Part shown: positions 18,078-25,086 of the stretch, piece by piece | How positions within the stretch are numbered: the first letter of the stretch is position 1 | How the letters are laid out: each line of letters begins with the position of its first letter | Source of the DNA: a virus | DNA length: 38,633 bases | Reading direction: 5' to 3' (one strand) | Virus record (IMG/VR): IMGVR_UViG_3300030098_005634 | Coordinates: 1-38,633 of that record | Position numbers and translations under genes: made by a program | Notes under the pieces: generated by a model | Database searches by the model: none | What the model was told of the DNA's origin: nothing | Seen by the model: the letters and a program-made list of their open reading frames with translations, nothing else

Positions 18078-18507
18078 TTTTTTCGCCCGTCTCCGTCTCG
18101 ACGAGTTGCACTTTGAACGGTTTTCCTGGGTCAAGGCGGGCACGAATTCTAGGGGTAACCAGCACTGGATGGCGTTCCCATTCTCCTCCAACCTGTCTAA
18201 TCCTTGCCCAAATGTGCCTGCTTCTTTCATTGATCGGATGTGGAAGGCAGATCGCCTCCTGAAAGCGGGGAACGGCCAACGGCAAGATGTCTGCAGCCGC
18301 CAAATGAATCCGTATTTTTGCCACTCCGGACGGCCGATACATAACCTTCGGCCGGCCCTTGCTTGCAACGCGATACCAGTCGTCGGTGGTCATGTGGCTT
18401 TCGCGCAATTTCTTGATCTTGGCTCCGGAAATCCGCAGCAAAGCCAAAACGTCTTTTTGCGGCAGGTCGTCTTTGCTTTCTATTTCGTCCAAAACGCTCA
18501 TGGCCAT
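18049..18507 (-). CDS. Putative HTH-like packaging-cluster protein, 152 aa (possibly frameshifted)
   Basis: The N-terminal 60 residues (LPQKDVLALLRISGAKIKKL, then WYRVASKGRPKVMYRPSGVA) look like a winged-helix or MerR-type DNA-binding unit. The rest is a mixed alpha/beta region ending LVETETGEKSYRHESLCP. The start may be 18507 or the ATG 18499-18501, which overlaps the large-terminase stop as ATGA. The C-terminal 12 residues differ in character from what precedes, and the +1 frame continues as a plausible protein, so the native product may be longer. Function not recognised. Confidence 0.5.
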   Translation of the reverse strand: MAMSVLDEIESKDDLPQKDVLALLRISGAKIKKLRESHMTTDDWYRVASKGRPKVMYRPSGVAKIRIHLAAADILPLAVPRFQEAICLPHPINERSRHIWARIRQVGGEWERHPVLVTPRIRARLDPGKPFKVQLVETETGEKSYRHESLCP

Positions 18508-20216
18508 TCGTTGCTTTTTCTTGCCGGCGCCCCATAGCTCGGAGGCGCCGTGCTTTGAACTGGTGATTCTGCAATCTCGTCTCCGTGATAGATTCCGCTA
18601 ATCGCTCCATACCTGGCGCAGTCAATAAAGTCCTTCCAAGGCATTTTAAGCCCCCCTTCCAGGGTGTATTCTGCCATCGCGGTTATCAGGTTGGCACATT
18701 TTTCAGACACAAAAAAACGAGGCCGGTTTACGCTGTCGATTGGCTTGGTGCGGTCGTAGGCCATTAAATTGTTCATCGCCTGCAGTCCTTGCTCAATCTC
18801 CTGCGTCCGGTCGCCGCCAGGAATCAAGGAAGGCTGACAGATAAAGTCGTAATCGTCCAAATTGCTCAAAATGCTCTCGCTTCCGCCGTCTTTGCTCGGC
18901 GTCTGGATTTTACACATCCTCGGGTCAATAATCCGCTCATGGATTGCCTCACCTTGGAACGTCGTATCAGTCGTGATCCTGCCGTCGTCGTGCTCTGTTA
19001 CCGTTCCTCCCTCCAGCTCGTAGAAAAGCTTTACGTAGTCGCGGATCCCCAGCCCCCTACCCCTGGCGCCGGGACCAGGACTCCAAGAGCCGTCTTTCCA
19101 GACCGCCCAGTCCATGTCGTCCGGGAATTCGCGGTAAACCCACCAGCTGCCAGAGGCGTCAACCGCTACCCACAAGCAGCACCAATTCTTGCTGCCTCCG
19201 GGGTCAATTAGCTGGAATCTCGTTACGTCCGAGGCCGGGATTTGATCGTGCGGGACCACATTGCTTTCCCGGCTGAACATTGGAAATACCGTGGCAGAGG
19301 AGCGCACCGGCACGCCGTAGGCACGGGTCAGGATCTCTTCTCTTGTGCGGCCTTTCAGGTCGTTCTTGATCCGCTCGTAGCCGCCAAACGGATTGTTTTC
19401 AGAGTGGAAGTAAATCACCGAGGCGTCTCGCAACTTGCTGCGCTGGGTTACCGGCACGCGCTCGCCGTCAAGCAGCTCGGCAGGCACTTGCTCGAGCGTG
19501 TCGGCCTGATGCAAGTATTCTCGCACTGTTGCCGTGTAGCCGTAAATCGGCGTGAACGTGAGAAGCATTTTCGCGTTCCTAGTCGCCAAGCGAAACCGCA
19601 ACGTGTTTACAAGCTCTGGCCCCAGGAGATATTCGTCCAGCCATACGCCCCAGTTTGGAGCCCCGTTTTCTTCAAAACTGCCAAGCTCGGCGCCCTCAAG
19701 AATGCTCTGGTCCTGCTGGTATTGGCTGTAGTGTTTAAAGACAATCTGGCTCTCGTTGGGAAAAATAATCGATGAGCCCGAAAAGCCGGTCTGCCGCTTG
19801 TAGCTGACGTAGTGCCCCTTGGATCGACTTGTTTTTCGCAACTCCGGAGGGAGCCAGTCGTAGACCGCCGCCTGAACCTGGCGCACCGATACCTCCGCAT
19901 TCTGAGCAAACACAAAAATCGTGCTGCCAGGATTTGAGATCGCGGCCCGGATCACGCTCTGGGCGCCGTAGATCGTTTTGCCAGATCGGTTGCCGCCCAG
20001 AACAATCAGCTCGTTCGTCGCGTCCTCCCCGGTCACTAACTGATCCGCTTTTTCCCAGTGCGGCATCTTAAAACCGCAATGTAGCGGGTCATCCGCCGCG
20101 TTCCGTATCGCCGCGTGGAACGACGTGTGCAGCTTCAATACCTGCTCAGGCTCCATCAGCGCCAGCTCTTCAGGAGTCGGCGGCTTTAAAACCGGGTGGT
20201 CCTGCCAGGTCAACAT
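18498..20216 (-). CDS. terL: Terminase large subunit, 572 aa
   Basis: This ATP-driven DNA-packaging motor and nuclease is built as usual. The N-terminal ATPase has Walker A GGNRSGKT (residues 74-81) and Walker B VWLDE (D194, E195). The C-terminal RNase H-like nuclease has an acidic strand in FQLIDPGG (about residue 338), a further acidic group in HERIIDP (about residue 448) and WKDFIDCARY near residue 540. The 572-aa length fits the family. It would work on the prohead through the portal encoded downstream. The start (20214-20216) overlaps the stop of the upstream gene by 7 bp. Headful or cos packaging cannot be told from the sequence alone. Confidence 0.93.
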   Translation of the reverse strand: MLTWQDHPVLKPPTPEELALMEPEQVLKLHTSFHAAIRNAADDPLHCGFKMPHWEKADQLVTGEDATNELIVLGGNRSGKTIYGAQSVIRAAISNPGSTIFVFAQNAEVSVRQVQAAVYDWLPPELRKTSRSKGHYVSYKRQTGFSGSSIIFPNESQIVFKHYSQYQQDQSILEGAELGSFEENGAPNWGVWLDEYLLGPELVNTLRFRLATRNAKMLLTFTPIYGYTATVREYLHQADTLEQVPAELLDGERVPVTQRSKLRDASVIYFHSENNPFGGYERIKNDLKGRTREEILTRAYGVPVRSSATVFPMFSRESNVVPHDQIPASDVTRFQLIDPGGSKNWCCLWVAVDASGSWWVYREFPDDMDWAVWKDGSWSPGPGARGRGLGIRDYVKLFYELEGGTVTEHDDGRITTDTTFQGEAIHERIIDPRMCKIQTPSKDGGSESILSNLDDYDFICQPSLIPGGDRTQEIEQGLQAMNNLMAYDRTKPIDSVNRPRFFVSEKCANLITAMAEYTLEGGLKMPWKDFIDCARYGAISGIYHGDEIAESPVQSTAPPSYGAPARKSNEWP

Positions 20217-20485
20217 CGCGAGTCATACAAAACCAAGAAGCCAGATCCGTTCGCCTGCAAGCCAAGCACGTTAAAGTCGATCCACTCGTAGGCTTCGTCC
20301 CGTGACATCCCCTCTTCTGCAAAATGGTCCACCATTTTTACGTAGCTGTAGACCAGGATTCCTGGATCCGTGTAGCCCATTACCGCGCCGTCCAATCCGC
20401 TAAGGACAATTGCGTCGGGACGCAGAAGCTCTTGCGGAATTCCCGCAATCAATTCGCCGGTATGTTTTTTAGCAGCACGGAACAT
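20210..20485 (-). CDS. Conserved-type small phage protein, 91 aa
   Basis: A compact alpha/beta protein with the signature GAVMGYTDPGILVYSYVKMV followed by GMSRDEAYEWIDFNVLG. This pattern (GY..., VY-Y-KM, GMS-EA-E-DFN) resembles small unknown proteins often seen in phages. It overlaps the large-terminase start by 7 bp. Function unknown; probably a host-interaction or packaging accessory. Confidence 0.6.
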   Translation of the reverse strand: MFRAAKKHTGELIAGIPQELLRPDAIVLSGLDGAVMGYTDPGILVYSYVKMVDHFAEEGMSRDEAYEWIDFNVLGLQANGSGFLVLYDSRC

Positions 20486-20679
20486 CGCACGTCACGGGGC
20501 TCCTCGCCCATCGTCCAAATCACCCTCTCCACAATTCCTTCAAACCCGTGGACGTTGAGCTTGTCGTCTTCCTCTGTGTGCCAGATCACATGGATTTCCT
20601 CATTCAGCCCTGGCTCGCGGCCAAAAACCCGCACTACTCGCTCTTTGTGCCGATCCGGCGATACAATTCTAATCTTCAT
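20449..20679 (-). CDS. Small unknown protein, 76 aa
   Basis: The start is taken at ATG 20677-20679 (MKIRIVSPDRHKERVVRVFG), overlapping the stop of the upstream gene by 11 bp, the usual spacing here; an in-frame upstream extension is very basic and unlikely. Strand-rich, with EEIHVIWHTEEDDKLNVHGF in the middle. It overlaps the next gene by 37 bp. No family recognised. Confidence 0.5.
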   Translation of the reverse strand: MKIRIVSPDRHKERVVRVFGREPGLNEEIHVIWHTEEDDKLNVHGFEGIVERVIWTMGEEPRDVRCSVLLKNIPAN

Positions 20680-20857
20680 TCTCAAGCTCCTGCGCTGCTT
20701 CCTCAATTTTGTTCTGCGCCGCACTACGCCTTTTCCCGCGTTTCGCCGCCTTGTTTACCATGTCGCGAAAAGTCGGCTGTTTTTCTCCGCGCTTCTCCAG
20801 AAATCTTTCGCAGGCGTCTTTAATTTCCTGTGTGTTGATTCGTCTTTGCTCTCTCAC
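20669..20857 (-). CDS. Small basic protein with an ACExFxxKRGxKxP motif, 62 aa
   Basis: Starts at GTG 20855-20857, overlapping the stop of the upstream gene. The central part (IKDACERFLEKRGEKQPTFR) resembles the 59-aa protein at 31378-31557 (DRACEAFWKKRGMKSPHA). The C-terminus is Lys/Arg then Glu-rich. A nucleic-acid-binding role is possible. It is one of at least two small relatives in the genome. Confidence 0.5.
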   Translation of the reverse strand: MREQRRINTQEIKDACERFLEKRGEKQPTFRDMVNKAAKRGKRRSAAQNKIEEAAQELENED

Positions 20858-21354
20858 AATTCTGTCTTTTTGGCTTCAAAACTTGGCATCCGGAAAAATT
20901 TCACATGCTCCAGTGGGCAGAAATAAAAGCTCTGCCGCACGTTCTCGCGTCGGCTGTCAGTTCGCTCTTCTGCCGACCAAAATGGTGATGACGTGCCCAG
21001 CACCACCGCCGCGTGCTGCCCGCTCTTTGACAGGATAAAGAAACAGTAAGGCTTCGGAGTCGCTCGCTCATACGCGCTCTTCGCACACACAATGAACTTT
21101 TGGCCAAACGGCCAGTCCCTCGCGCTCGTAAAGTCCACTCCCAGCTGCTTCACCTCAATGCGCTGCTCCAAAAACAGGTCGCCATCGTCTACATGATGCA
21201 ACGCCTCGCTGTAGCTGCTCGCCTTGCTCGTCACAGGCACGCGCACCATGTGGCCCCGGTCATTCAGCATCCTCGCAACCGACCAGACCGCACTGTGACT
21301 CTCGTCCAAACTCTGCATGATCCCCGCAAAGTCTTTCTCCTCCTCTCCAACCAT
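20854..21354 (-). CDS. Putative PD-(D/E)xK nuclease, 166 aa
   Basis: The chosen ATG 21352-21354 gives MVGEEEKDFAGIMQSLDESH; a TTG farther upstream (21415-21417) is less likely. The core pattern D-G-D-L-F-L-E-Q-R-I-E-V-K (about residues 57-70) matches the D-x(n)-ExK active-site strands of PD-(D/E)xK enzymes, followed by helix and strand KPYCFFILSKSG. Its position between small and large terminase genes suggests a resolvase or packaging-related nuclease clearing branched DNA. The fold is inferred from the motif only. Confidence 0.5.
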   Translation of the reverse strand: MVGEEEKDFAGIMQSLDESHSAVWSVARMLNDRGHMVRVPVTSKASSYSEALHHVDDGDLFLEQRIEVKQLGVDFTSARDWPFGQKFIVCAKSAYERATPKPYCFFILSKSGQHAAVVLGTSSPFWSAEERTDSRRENVRQSFYFCPLEHVKFFRMPSFEAKKTEL

Positions 21355-21450
21355 AAATCTCAACCACTCCGCACCGCCGCCAGGCAGGTAGCGCCCCGGG
21401 AGATGAGAATAGAGCAAACTATCTCCCGAGACGCCTCACCATGCCACTTG

Positions 21451-22041
21451 CTACACATCGATGACCTTCTCCCCCGCCGCTTTCGCGACACTCGCCTTCG
21501 CTTCATCGATGGCTGCTCGCGCATCTTCCAGTGTGACCTTCACTTCGTGACTCACAACAGTCCCTTCTCCATGGATGGAGCGCTGCTTGTCTGTCGTGAT
21601 GCCATAGCTAAGCGCCAGGTCTTTCACCGAAACCTTATCCAAGCTCTCCTCGTCGTCCATGACGCGGTCAAGCTTCTTCTCCAAAGCGTCCGCTGCCTTT
21701 AGCTGCAGCTTCGTTGCCTTCAAGCTGCGATGACTGCGAGTCGCCTCCACAATCTCCGCGTGCCTCCTCTTCAACGCCCGGATCACATCAAAACCCGTTC
21801 GCATCTCCTTGCAGATCGTCCGCTCCGGAACCGCTCGGCATACCATCCCCAGGATCGCACACGCACGCTCAGGACTCCGGATCTCCAGCACAGATGTGCT
21901 CCCCCGCTTCCGCTTCTCCTCCGCAATAAAACACACCGAGTCGTAGATGGCTTCCGCCAGCTTTTCGTCGTCTTCCGGCGTGCCCGGCGCAAACAACTCA
22001 GTGCTCATTCCAAGTAAATCGTTTGGCGAGTTGGTCACCAC
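21451..22041 (-). CDS. terS: Terminase small subunit-like protein, 196 aa
   Basis: First gene of the late operon. A helical N-terminal part includes ERTICKEMRTGFDVIRALKR (about residue 80), a helix-turn-helix style pair typical of DNA-recognition subunits. A coiled-coil segment follows (KATKLQLKAADALEKKLDRV), then KVSVKDLALSYGITTDKQRS and a C-terminal charged tail. Size and location 5' of the large subunit fit. The start is GTG 22039-22041 with AAGG 8 bases upstream; an internal ATG (residue 12) is the alternative. A dispersed operator-like palindrome ends about 10 bp upstream of the start. Confidence 0.65.
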   Translation of the reverse strand: MVTNSPNDLLGMSTELFAPGTPEDDEKLAEAIYDSVCFIAEEKRKRGSTSVLEIRSPERACAILGMVCRAVPERTICKEMRTGFDVIRALKRRHAEIVEATRSHRSLKATKLQLKAADALEKKLDRVMDDEESLDKVSVKDLALSYGITTDKQRSIHGEGTVVSHEVKVTLEDARAAIDEAKASVAKAAGEKVIDV

Positions 22042-22048
22042 TACAACC

Positions 22049-22066
22049 TTTTTCTGTCAGAAATAA
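22049..22066 (-). promoter_or_regulatory. Copy 1 of the dispersed element TTTCTGWCAGAAA, before terS
   Basis: TTTCTGTCAGAAA at 22051-22063, 10 bp upstream of the late-operon start codon. Reading leftward, CAGAAAAAGG merges into the ribosome binding region. Copies also lie at 25384, 28848, 31562, 32279 and 33515. Function unknown: operator, activator site or phage promoter element. Confidence 0.6.
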
Positions 22067-22077
22067 TTTCACGCCCA

Positions 22078-22563
22078 TCACGGTAGCAGAGAAGGCCCAA
22101 ACTTCTCAGGTAGCCATGCCCATGCCTGGCGACAACGAATCTCAGTCGCCGTCGAGATGCTAACGCCATACTTCTCAGCCAATCGAGACAGCTCCCCGCG
22201 TTGAGTTGCGGATCTTATTTCATAAACCTGCTCCTCCGTCAGCTTCGCCATCCCATTGCCAGCCCCTCGGTTAGCCTTAGTCGCTCGCCCCTTTTCCGCC
22301 ATGTCTCGCATGTTGTCAGCCGGCGTGCCCAGAAATAAATGGTCAGGACGAACGCATCGCCGGTTGTCGCAGCAATGACAAACATACATGCCAGCGGGAA
22401 TCTCCCCGTGCGTTAACATCCAAGAAACCCGGTGAGCGCCCACCACTTTCCCTTTGTAGCCAAAACTAGCGTAGCCAGTTCCACGCTTCCCAGATGCCCC
22501 AACAAACTCCCAGCAGCCGTCAGCCGCCGAATTCTTCTCAACCTTCGCCCAGAACCTCTCCAC
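22078..22563 (-). CDS. HNH endonuclease with C-terminal HTH, about 161 aa
   Basis: The sequence [20 protein letters not shown] followed by [20 protein letters not shown] carries the zinc ribbon (CHCC...C), His and Asn of an HNH_3-type nuclease; [11 protein letters not shown] is a family-like continuation. The C-terminal segment ([20 protein letters not shown], then [17 protein letters not shown]) is a helix-turn-helix as in free-standing homing endonucleases. The start is probably GTG 22561-22563 ([11 protein letters not shown]), because farther upstream the region carries a divergent gene. It lies one gene away from the small terminase. HNH enzymes near terminases can assist DNA maturation; a selfish homing role is the alternative. 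Confidence 0.75.
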   Translation of the reverse strand: MERFWAKVEKNSAADGCWEFVGASGKRGTGYASFGYKGKVVGAHRVSWMLTHGEIPAGMYVCHCCDNRRCVRPDHLFLGTPADNMRDMAEKGRATKANRGAGNGMAKLTEEQVYEIRSATQRGELSRLAEKYGVSISTATEIRCRQAWAWLPEKFGPSLLP

Positions 22564-22638
22564 CCTCCCACCCCAACCAGGGCTGTCCAAACAAGGCTTT
22601 TTGTTTGCCGCAACGCACTCGCTGCGTATGGTGGCGGA

Positions 22639-22869
22639 ATGGCACAAGTCATTGAGGAAAATAAACTGGTCGATGCGCGGAGATGCATTGACGCAATCTT
22701 CCATCAGGAAGCTCGTCCCGGTCTGCGAACCTGGATGGATTGGAAAGCAAAAGGCATAATCCCCTTCGTCAAAGTCGGGCGCAGGGTCTTCTACAACGTC
22801 GAGGAGTGCAGGCAGGCCATTAACAAGTTCAGCCGCCAAAACCCTCTTCCCGATACCGCTCAGGCGTAA
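22639..22869 (+). CDS. Small HTH protein, excisionase/MerR-like, 76 aa
   Basis: ATG 22639-22641. The C-terminal half, [20 protein letters not shown] followed by [17 protein letters not shown], has the recognition helix and wing typical of Xis/MerR-like proteins. It is divergent from the HNH gene, with about 75 bp between the starts, and is followed by the repeat-rich regulatory stretch 22870-23366. Candidate phage regulator. A longer in-frame extension from 22432 is rejected because it overlaps the HNH gene. Confidence 0.65.
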   Translation: MAQVIEENKLVDARRCIDAIFHQEARPGLRTWMDWKAKGIIPFVKVGRRVFYNVEECRQAINKFSRQNPLPDTAQA

Positions 22870-22888
22870 GCCCAAGGTGGCTTCAGGC

Positions 22889-22924
22889 ATTTGCTTGAGC
22901 GGTTGCTTGAGCATTTGCTTGAAG
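22889..22924. repeat. Three tandem 12-bp iterons
   Basis: ATTTGCTTGAGC, GGTTGCTTGAGC and ATTTGCTTGAAG lie head to tail just after the stop of the small HTH gene. The 12-bp period places each TTGCTTGA roughly one turn apart. Confidence 0.7.
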
Positions 22925-23207
22925 CGGGCCCGGTTTCAGGGATTTTTTCAGACGGTAGGTGACCGGTTTTTGGTGGCTGGCGCTGCGGATCCGGACCCCC
23001 CTCCCCCCCTATAACTTCACACAACAATGGTAATGCGGATTCCAAGTCGCAACCCATTGTAGAGCAAGGTTTTACGCAGATTTGGGCTCATGTTGAGCTT
23101 GTGTAACTCGTTGACTGTCAACGCTTGTCGTTTCGGGAATTACAGCTAAATACAGCGGGATCACGCGCCTGGGGGCCGCCATACCATGTATTGTGGTCTA
23201 AAGGCTA

Positions 23208-23230
23208 ATGTTGACTAAGTTACTCAACAT
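23208..23230. promoter_or_regulatory. Inverted repeat ATGTTGA-N9-TCAACAT
   Basis: Perfect 7-bp arms around a 9-bp spacer, 136 bp upstream of the VRR-NUC start. A related ATGTTGA is at 23090-23096 and the TTGAC/GTCAA palindrome is at 23109-23123. The pattern suits a dimeric repressor. Confidence 0.5.
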
Positions 23231-23366
23231 GCTGCACCTAAGCCCGACCGATCCCACACTCCCCTTCTAAGGCGTCCTGAGCACGGCCTAGACTGGCAAC
23301 CGCCTGAGAGCGCTCTGGGCCTTCTCTGGGGGCCCTGAGCGGCTTTGTGACAGTGTCTGCAACAAT

Positions 23367-23675
23367 ATGGTCATGGCTCGGTATGCCAAGCGTACTGACG
23401 AGAACCACAAGGCCATTGTGGACGAGCTGCGAGCGGCCTTGCCGGAAGCGTCTGTCTTTGACGCTAGCGGTGCTGGGCGAGGCTTCCCGGACTTGGTGGT
23501 AGGTTTCCGGGGGCGGAACTACTTGTTTGAGGTGAAGAACGGGGCCCAGGCTCCGAGCCGGCGGCGTTTAACGTCGGCCCAGGTGGGCATGCATAAGAGC
23601 TGGCAGGGTCAAGTGGCGGTTGTGATGAGCGCGGCAGAGATCTTGGCAGCGTTAGCGAGAGAGCGAGCAGAGTGA
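23367..23675 (+). CDS. VRR-NUC domain nuclease, 102 aa
   Basis: A compact PD-(D/E)xK nuclease of the VRR-NUC type: an N-terminal helix (MARYAKRTDENHKAIVDELR), then GAGRGFPDLVVGFRGRNYLF with the acidic PD strand, then EVKNG with the E-x-K motif and a helix with SAQVGMHKSW. Length of about 100 residues is usual for stand-alone phage members. They act on branched DNA such as Holliday junctions. ATG 23367-23369; another Met lies 3 codons downstream. It precedes a small gene translated from an overlap at 23672-23675. Confidence 0.8.
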   Translation: MVMARYAKRTDENHKAIVDELRAALPEASVFDASGAGRGFPDLVVGFRGRNYLFEVKNGAQAPSRRRLTSAQVGMHKSWQGQVAVVMSAAEILAALARERAE

Positions 23676-23881
23676 TGAGCGAGGGGCAGAGCGCAGAGAA
23701 GCGGTTAAAGGGGAACCTGGTGGACGTTGGGCCGTGGATGCCTGCGATCCGGCGCCGGGCGCGGGTGGTTGTGATAGCGGAGCAGTTGAACGAGCTGGAA
23801 AAAGAGCTTGGGCGGATGGTTGTCTCCCCTGAGACGCGGGAGCGCGTCCGGGCGATGCGAGAGCTTGTAAGGGAGCTGTAG
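23675..23881 (+). CDS. Small helical protein, 68 aa
   Basis: ATG 23675-23677 overlaps the VRR-NUC stop (TGATG). It contains RRRARVVVIAEQLNELEKEL followed by SPETRERVRAMRELVRE, a basic-then-acidic helical pattern. No family recognised. Co-translated with the nuclease, so perhaps its partner. Confidence 0.5.
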   Translation: MSEGQSAEKRLKGNLVDVGPWMPAIRRRARVVVIAEQLNELEKELGRMVVSPETRERVRAMRELVREL

Positions 23882-23895
23882 AGCTTTGTGACGAC

Positions 23896-23944
23896 TGAAT
23901 CGACACGTCGAGAGCATGAGTCGATCAGGCGGGGATGAATCGAC
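23896..23944. repeat. Three TGARTCGA words, 19-21 bp apart
   Basis: TGAATCGAC at 23896, TGAGTCGA at 23917 and TGAATCGAC at 23936, between two convergent genes (ends at 23881 and 23947). The spacing of about two helical turns suggests protein binding, though the location is odd for an operator. Confidence 0.5.
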
Positions 23945-23946
23945 TT

Positions 23947-24330
23947 CTAGAACGGGATTTCGTCTAGCTCTTTGGCTATGACGCTCTTAGGCGGGCGTGA
24001 CTCTGCTTCCAGGTTGATGGCTTCATAGGACGGGGAACGCAGGGTCGGCTCAGAGAGATCCTGATGGACGTGAGGCTTGATTCTCCAGGCGACGAGGTCG
24101 GTGTAGACACGGCCTTTATGCTCATTGCCCCGGAGGTCAAAGCTGACGGTGACTCCATCGCCTTCCTTGAGGTTTTGAGTGAGTTCCGTCTTTTCCTTCA
24201 TGAGCACAAGTCGGACGAGTTGCGGGAACTTCCCTTCTGTCTCGACAACGATTTCGCGTTTAGTGAATCCGGACGCGAAACTTTGAATCCCGCCGATGCT
24301 TTTGAGTTTACCCATCACGTCGTAAGCCAT
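23947..24330 (-). CDS. DUF3127 OB-fold (SSB-like) protein, 127 aa
   Basis: The protein has the DUF3127 pattern: GKLKSIGGIQSFASGFTKRE, IVVETEGKFPQLVRLVLMKE and GDGVTVSFDLRGNEHKGRVY, followed by TDLVAWRI. This is a single OB-fold thought to bind single-stranded DNA. The C-terminus ends ELDEIPF, like the acidic tip by which SSB proteins recruit replication and repair partners. It is transcribed against the VRR-NUC pair and lies upstream of the lysis arm. Likely role: ssDNA binding in replication and RecT-type recombination. Confidence 0.75.
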   Translation of the reverse strand: MAYDVMGKLKSIGGIQSFASGFTKREIVVETEGKFPQLVRLVLMKEKTELTQNLKEGDGVTVSFDLRGNEHKGRVYTDLVAWRIKPHVHQDLSEPTLRSPSYEAINLEAESRPPKSVIAKELDEIPF

Positions 24331-24739
24331 GGGGCAATGGTAGCGGAACTACGGCGTGCGTAGTAAACACGATGGTATTAGGCCTGCTATTCAAAAACCG
24401 TTCAGATTGTTTCAAAACCGTTCAGAACGTTTCACTGGTAAAAGAGCTGAAATCTGAGTGGTTGTTAGAGCTTGTCAGGTTAGTTAGAATCCTGCGGAGC
24501 AAGAGAAAAGGAAGGCGGCTCTGCCGCGTTACTCTTTGTAGCTTACCGCTCGCTTCGCTCACTAGCAGCGTATCGCTTCGCGCTACTCGCTGGTGGTATT
24601 TTTAGAGGTACATGTAGAGAGTTAAGGTTGATGAGCTAGGGTAGATGAGTACGAACACTGCGTACTGCTTGGTTGCCGGGGGTCTTAAGGACAGGTCTGC
24701 CTAGATGCCTGCAGCGGGGCTTGGACAGCGCGTGATTAG
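24331..24739. other. Intergenic stretch between the DUF3127 gene and the lysis genes
   Basis: About 400 bp. Besides the 20-bp tandem repeats it contains GC-rich self-complementary words: GCGGCTCTGCCGC near 24512 and several CGCTTCGCTC/GCTTCGCGC words at about 24545-24590, likely to fold as hairpins. A plus-strand open frame (24372-24605) spans these repeats and does not look like a protein. I see no RNA gene I could name. Confidence 0.4.
24392..24438. repeat. Tandem 20-bp repeat near the DUF3127 start
   Basis: Two copies of TTCAAAA(A)CCGTTCAGA (24391-24407 and 24411-24426), then a third start TTTCAC. The opposite strand reads TGAAACRNTCTGAACGGTTT, which resembles the TGAAACAGTCTGAAACAATT and GAAACAATTTGAAACGG sequences around 32181-32255 beside attP. 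Confidence 0.55.
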
Positions 24740-24889
24740 ATGGCGCTGATGAAGAAACTACTCGTATGGGCCTCAGTCGTCGCAGCGGCTGGCGTTGTCC
24801 TGACTATGACAAGTTGCGCTGGCCTCAAGGTCAGCCTGGAGACTGAACTCGACGCGAACACCGGCAGCCTGCTCAACCTTTTGCAGTAA
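24740..24889 (+). CDS. Small lipoprotein, 49 aa
   Basis: ATG 24740-24742 (or Met-4). MALMKKLLVWASVVAAAGVV is a signal peptide ending in the lipobox LTMTSC, so Cys-26 is probably acylated. A short mature part follows (CAGLKVSLETELDANTGSLL). It overlaps the next gene as TAATG. As first gene of a lysis cassette it could be an outer-membrane spanin-type partner, though the usual proline-rich mature part of Rz1 is absent. Confidence 0.65.
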   Translation: MALMKKLLVWASVVAAAGVVLTMTSCAGLKVSLETELDANTGSLLNLLQ

Positions 24890-25086
24890 TGGCAAAGAAA
24901 CCTTTAAAGAGCAAAACGATCTGGCTGGGATTGCTTACCTCAGTCGTTTCCGTAGTCGCGGCAAAATTCCCGGACTTGGCGTCGTTCATTGACGACAACT
25001 GGAACGTGATTGGCGCCTGCCTGGGCGGCCTGATTATTGTTCTGCGCGGCTTGACGGGGCGGCCTCTGTCTCTCTCTGGATCGTAG
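24889..25086 (+). CDS. Holin-like membrane protein, 65 aa
   Basis: Two hydrophobic segments, TIWLGLLTSVVSVVAAKF (about residues 10-27) and VIGACLGGLIIVLRGLTG (about 40-57), with a basic N-terminus (MAKKPLKSK). This is a common layout of small phage holins. The start overlaps the lipoprotein stop. It lies upstream of the endolysin gene, with a divergent small gene and another membrane protein between them. Confidence 0.65.
   Translation: MAKKPLKSKTIWLGLLTSVVSVVAAKFPDLASFIDDNWNVIGACLGGLIIVLRGLTGRPLSLSGS

Larger units (their letters stand above)
22870..23366. promoter_or_regulatory. Non-coding regulatory stretch with tandem and inverted repeats
   Basis: About 500 bp without a convincing gene. 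It holds three tandem 12-bp units ending TTGCTTGAG/A at 22889-22924, a C-rich run (about 22995-23010), a perfect 15-bp palindrome CGTTGACTGTCAACG (23109-23123), ATGTTGA at 23090-23096 and an inverted repeat with 7-bp arms ATGTTGA/TCAACAT (23208-23230). It separates the small HTH gene from the VRR-NUC gene. It could be a repressor switch or a replication origin. Confidence 0.5.

Noticed and set aside
18831-18845. CTGACAG word inside terL
   Set aside because: It lacks the palindromic TTT/AAA flanks, lies in coding sequence and is expected by chance.
22564-22914. N-terminal extension of the HNH gene
   Set aside because: It covers the divergent HTH gene 22639-22869, which has a recognisable fold, and the HNH homology begins at about 22563.
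22870-23366. CRISPR array
   Set aside because: The 12-bp tandem units have no spacers and are too short; no array is seen anywhere in the window.
24372-24605. Plus-strand open frame of 77 codons
   Set aside because: It spans the 20-bp repeats and hairpin-rich DNA, its product has no protein-like periodicity, and no ribosome site precedes it.
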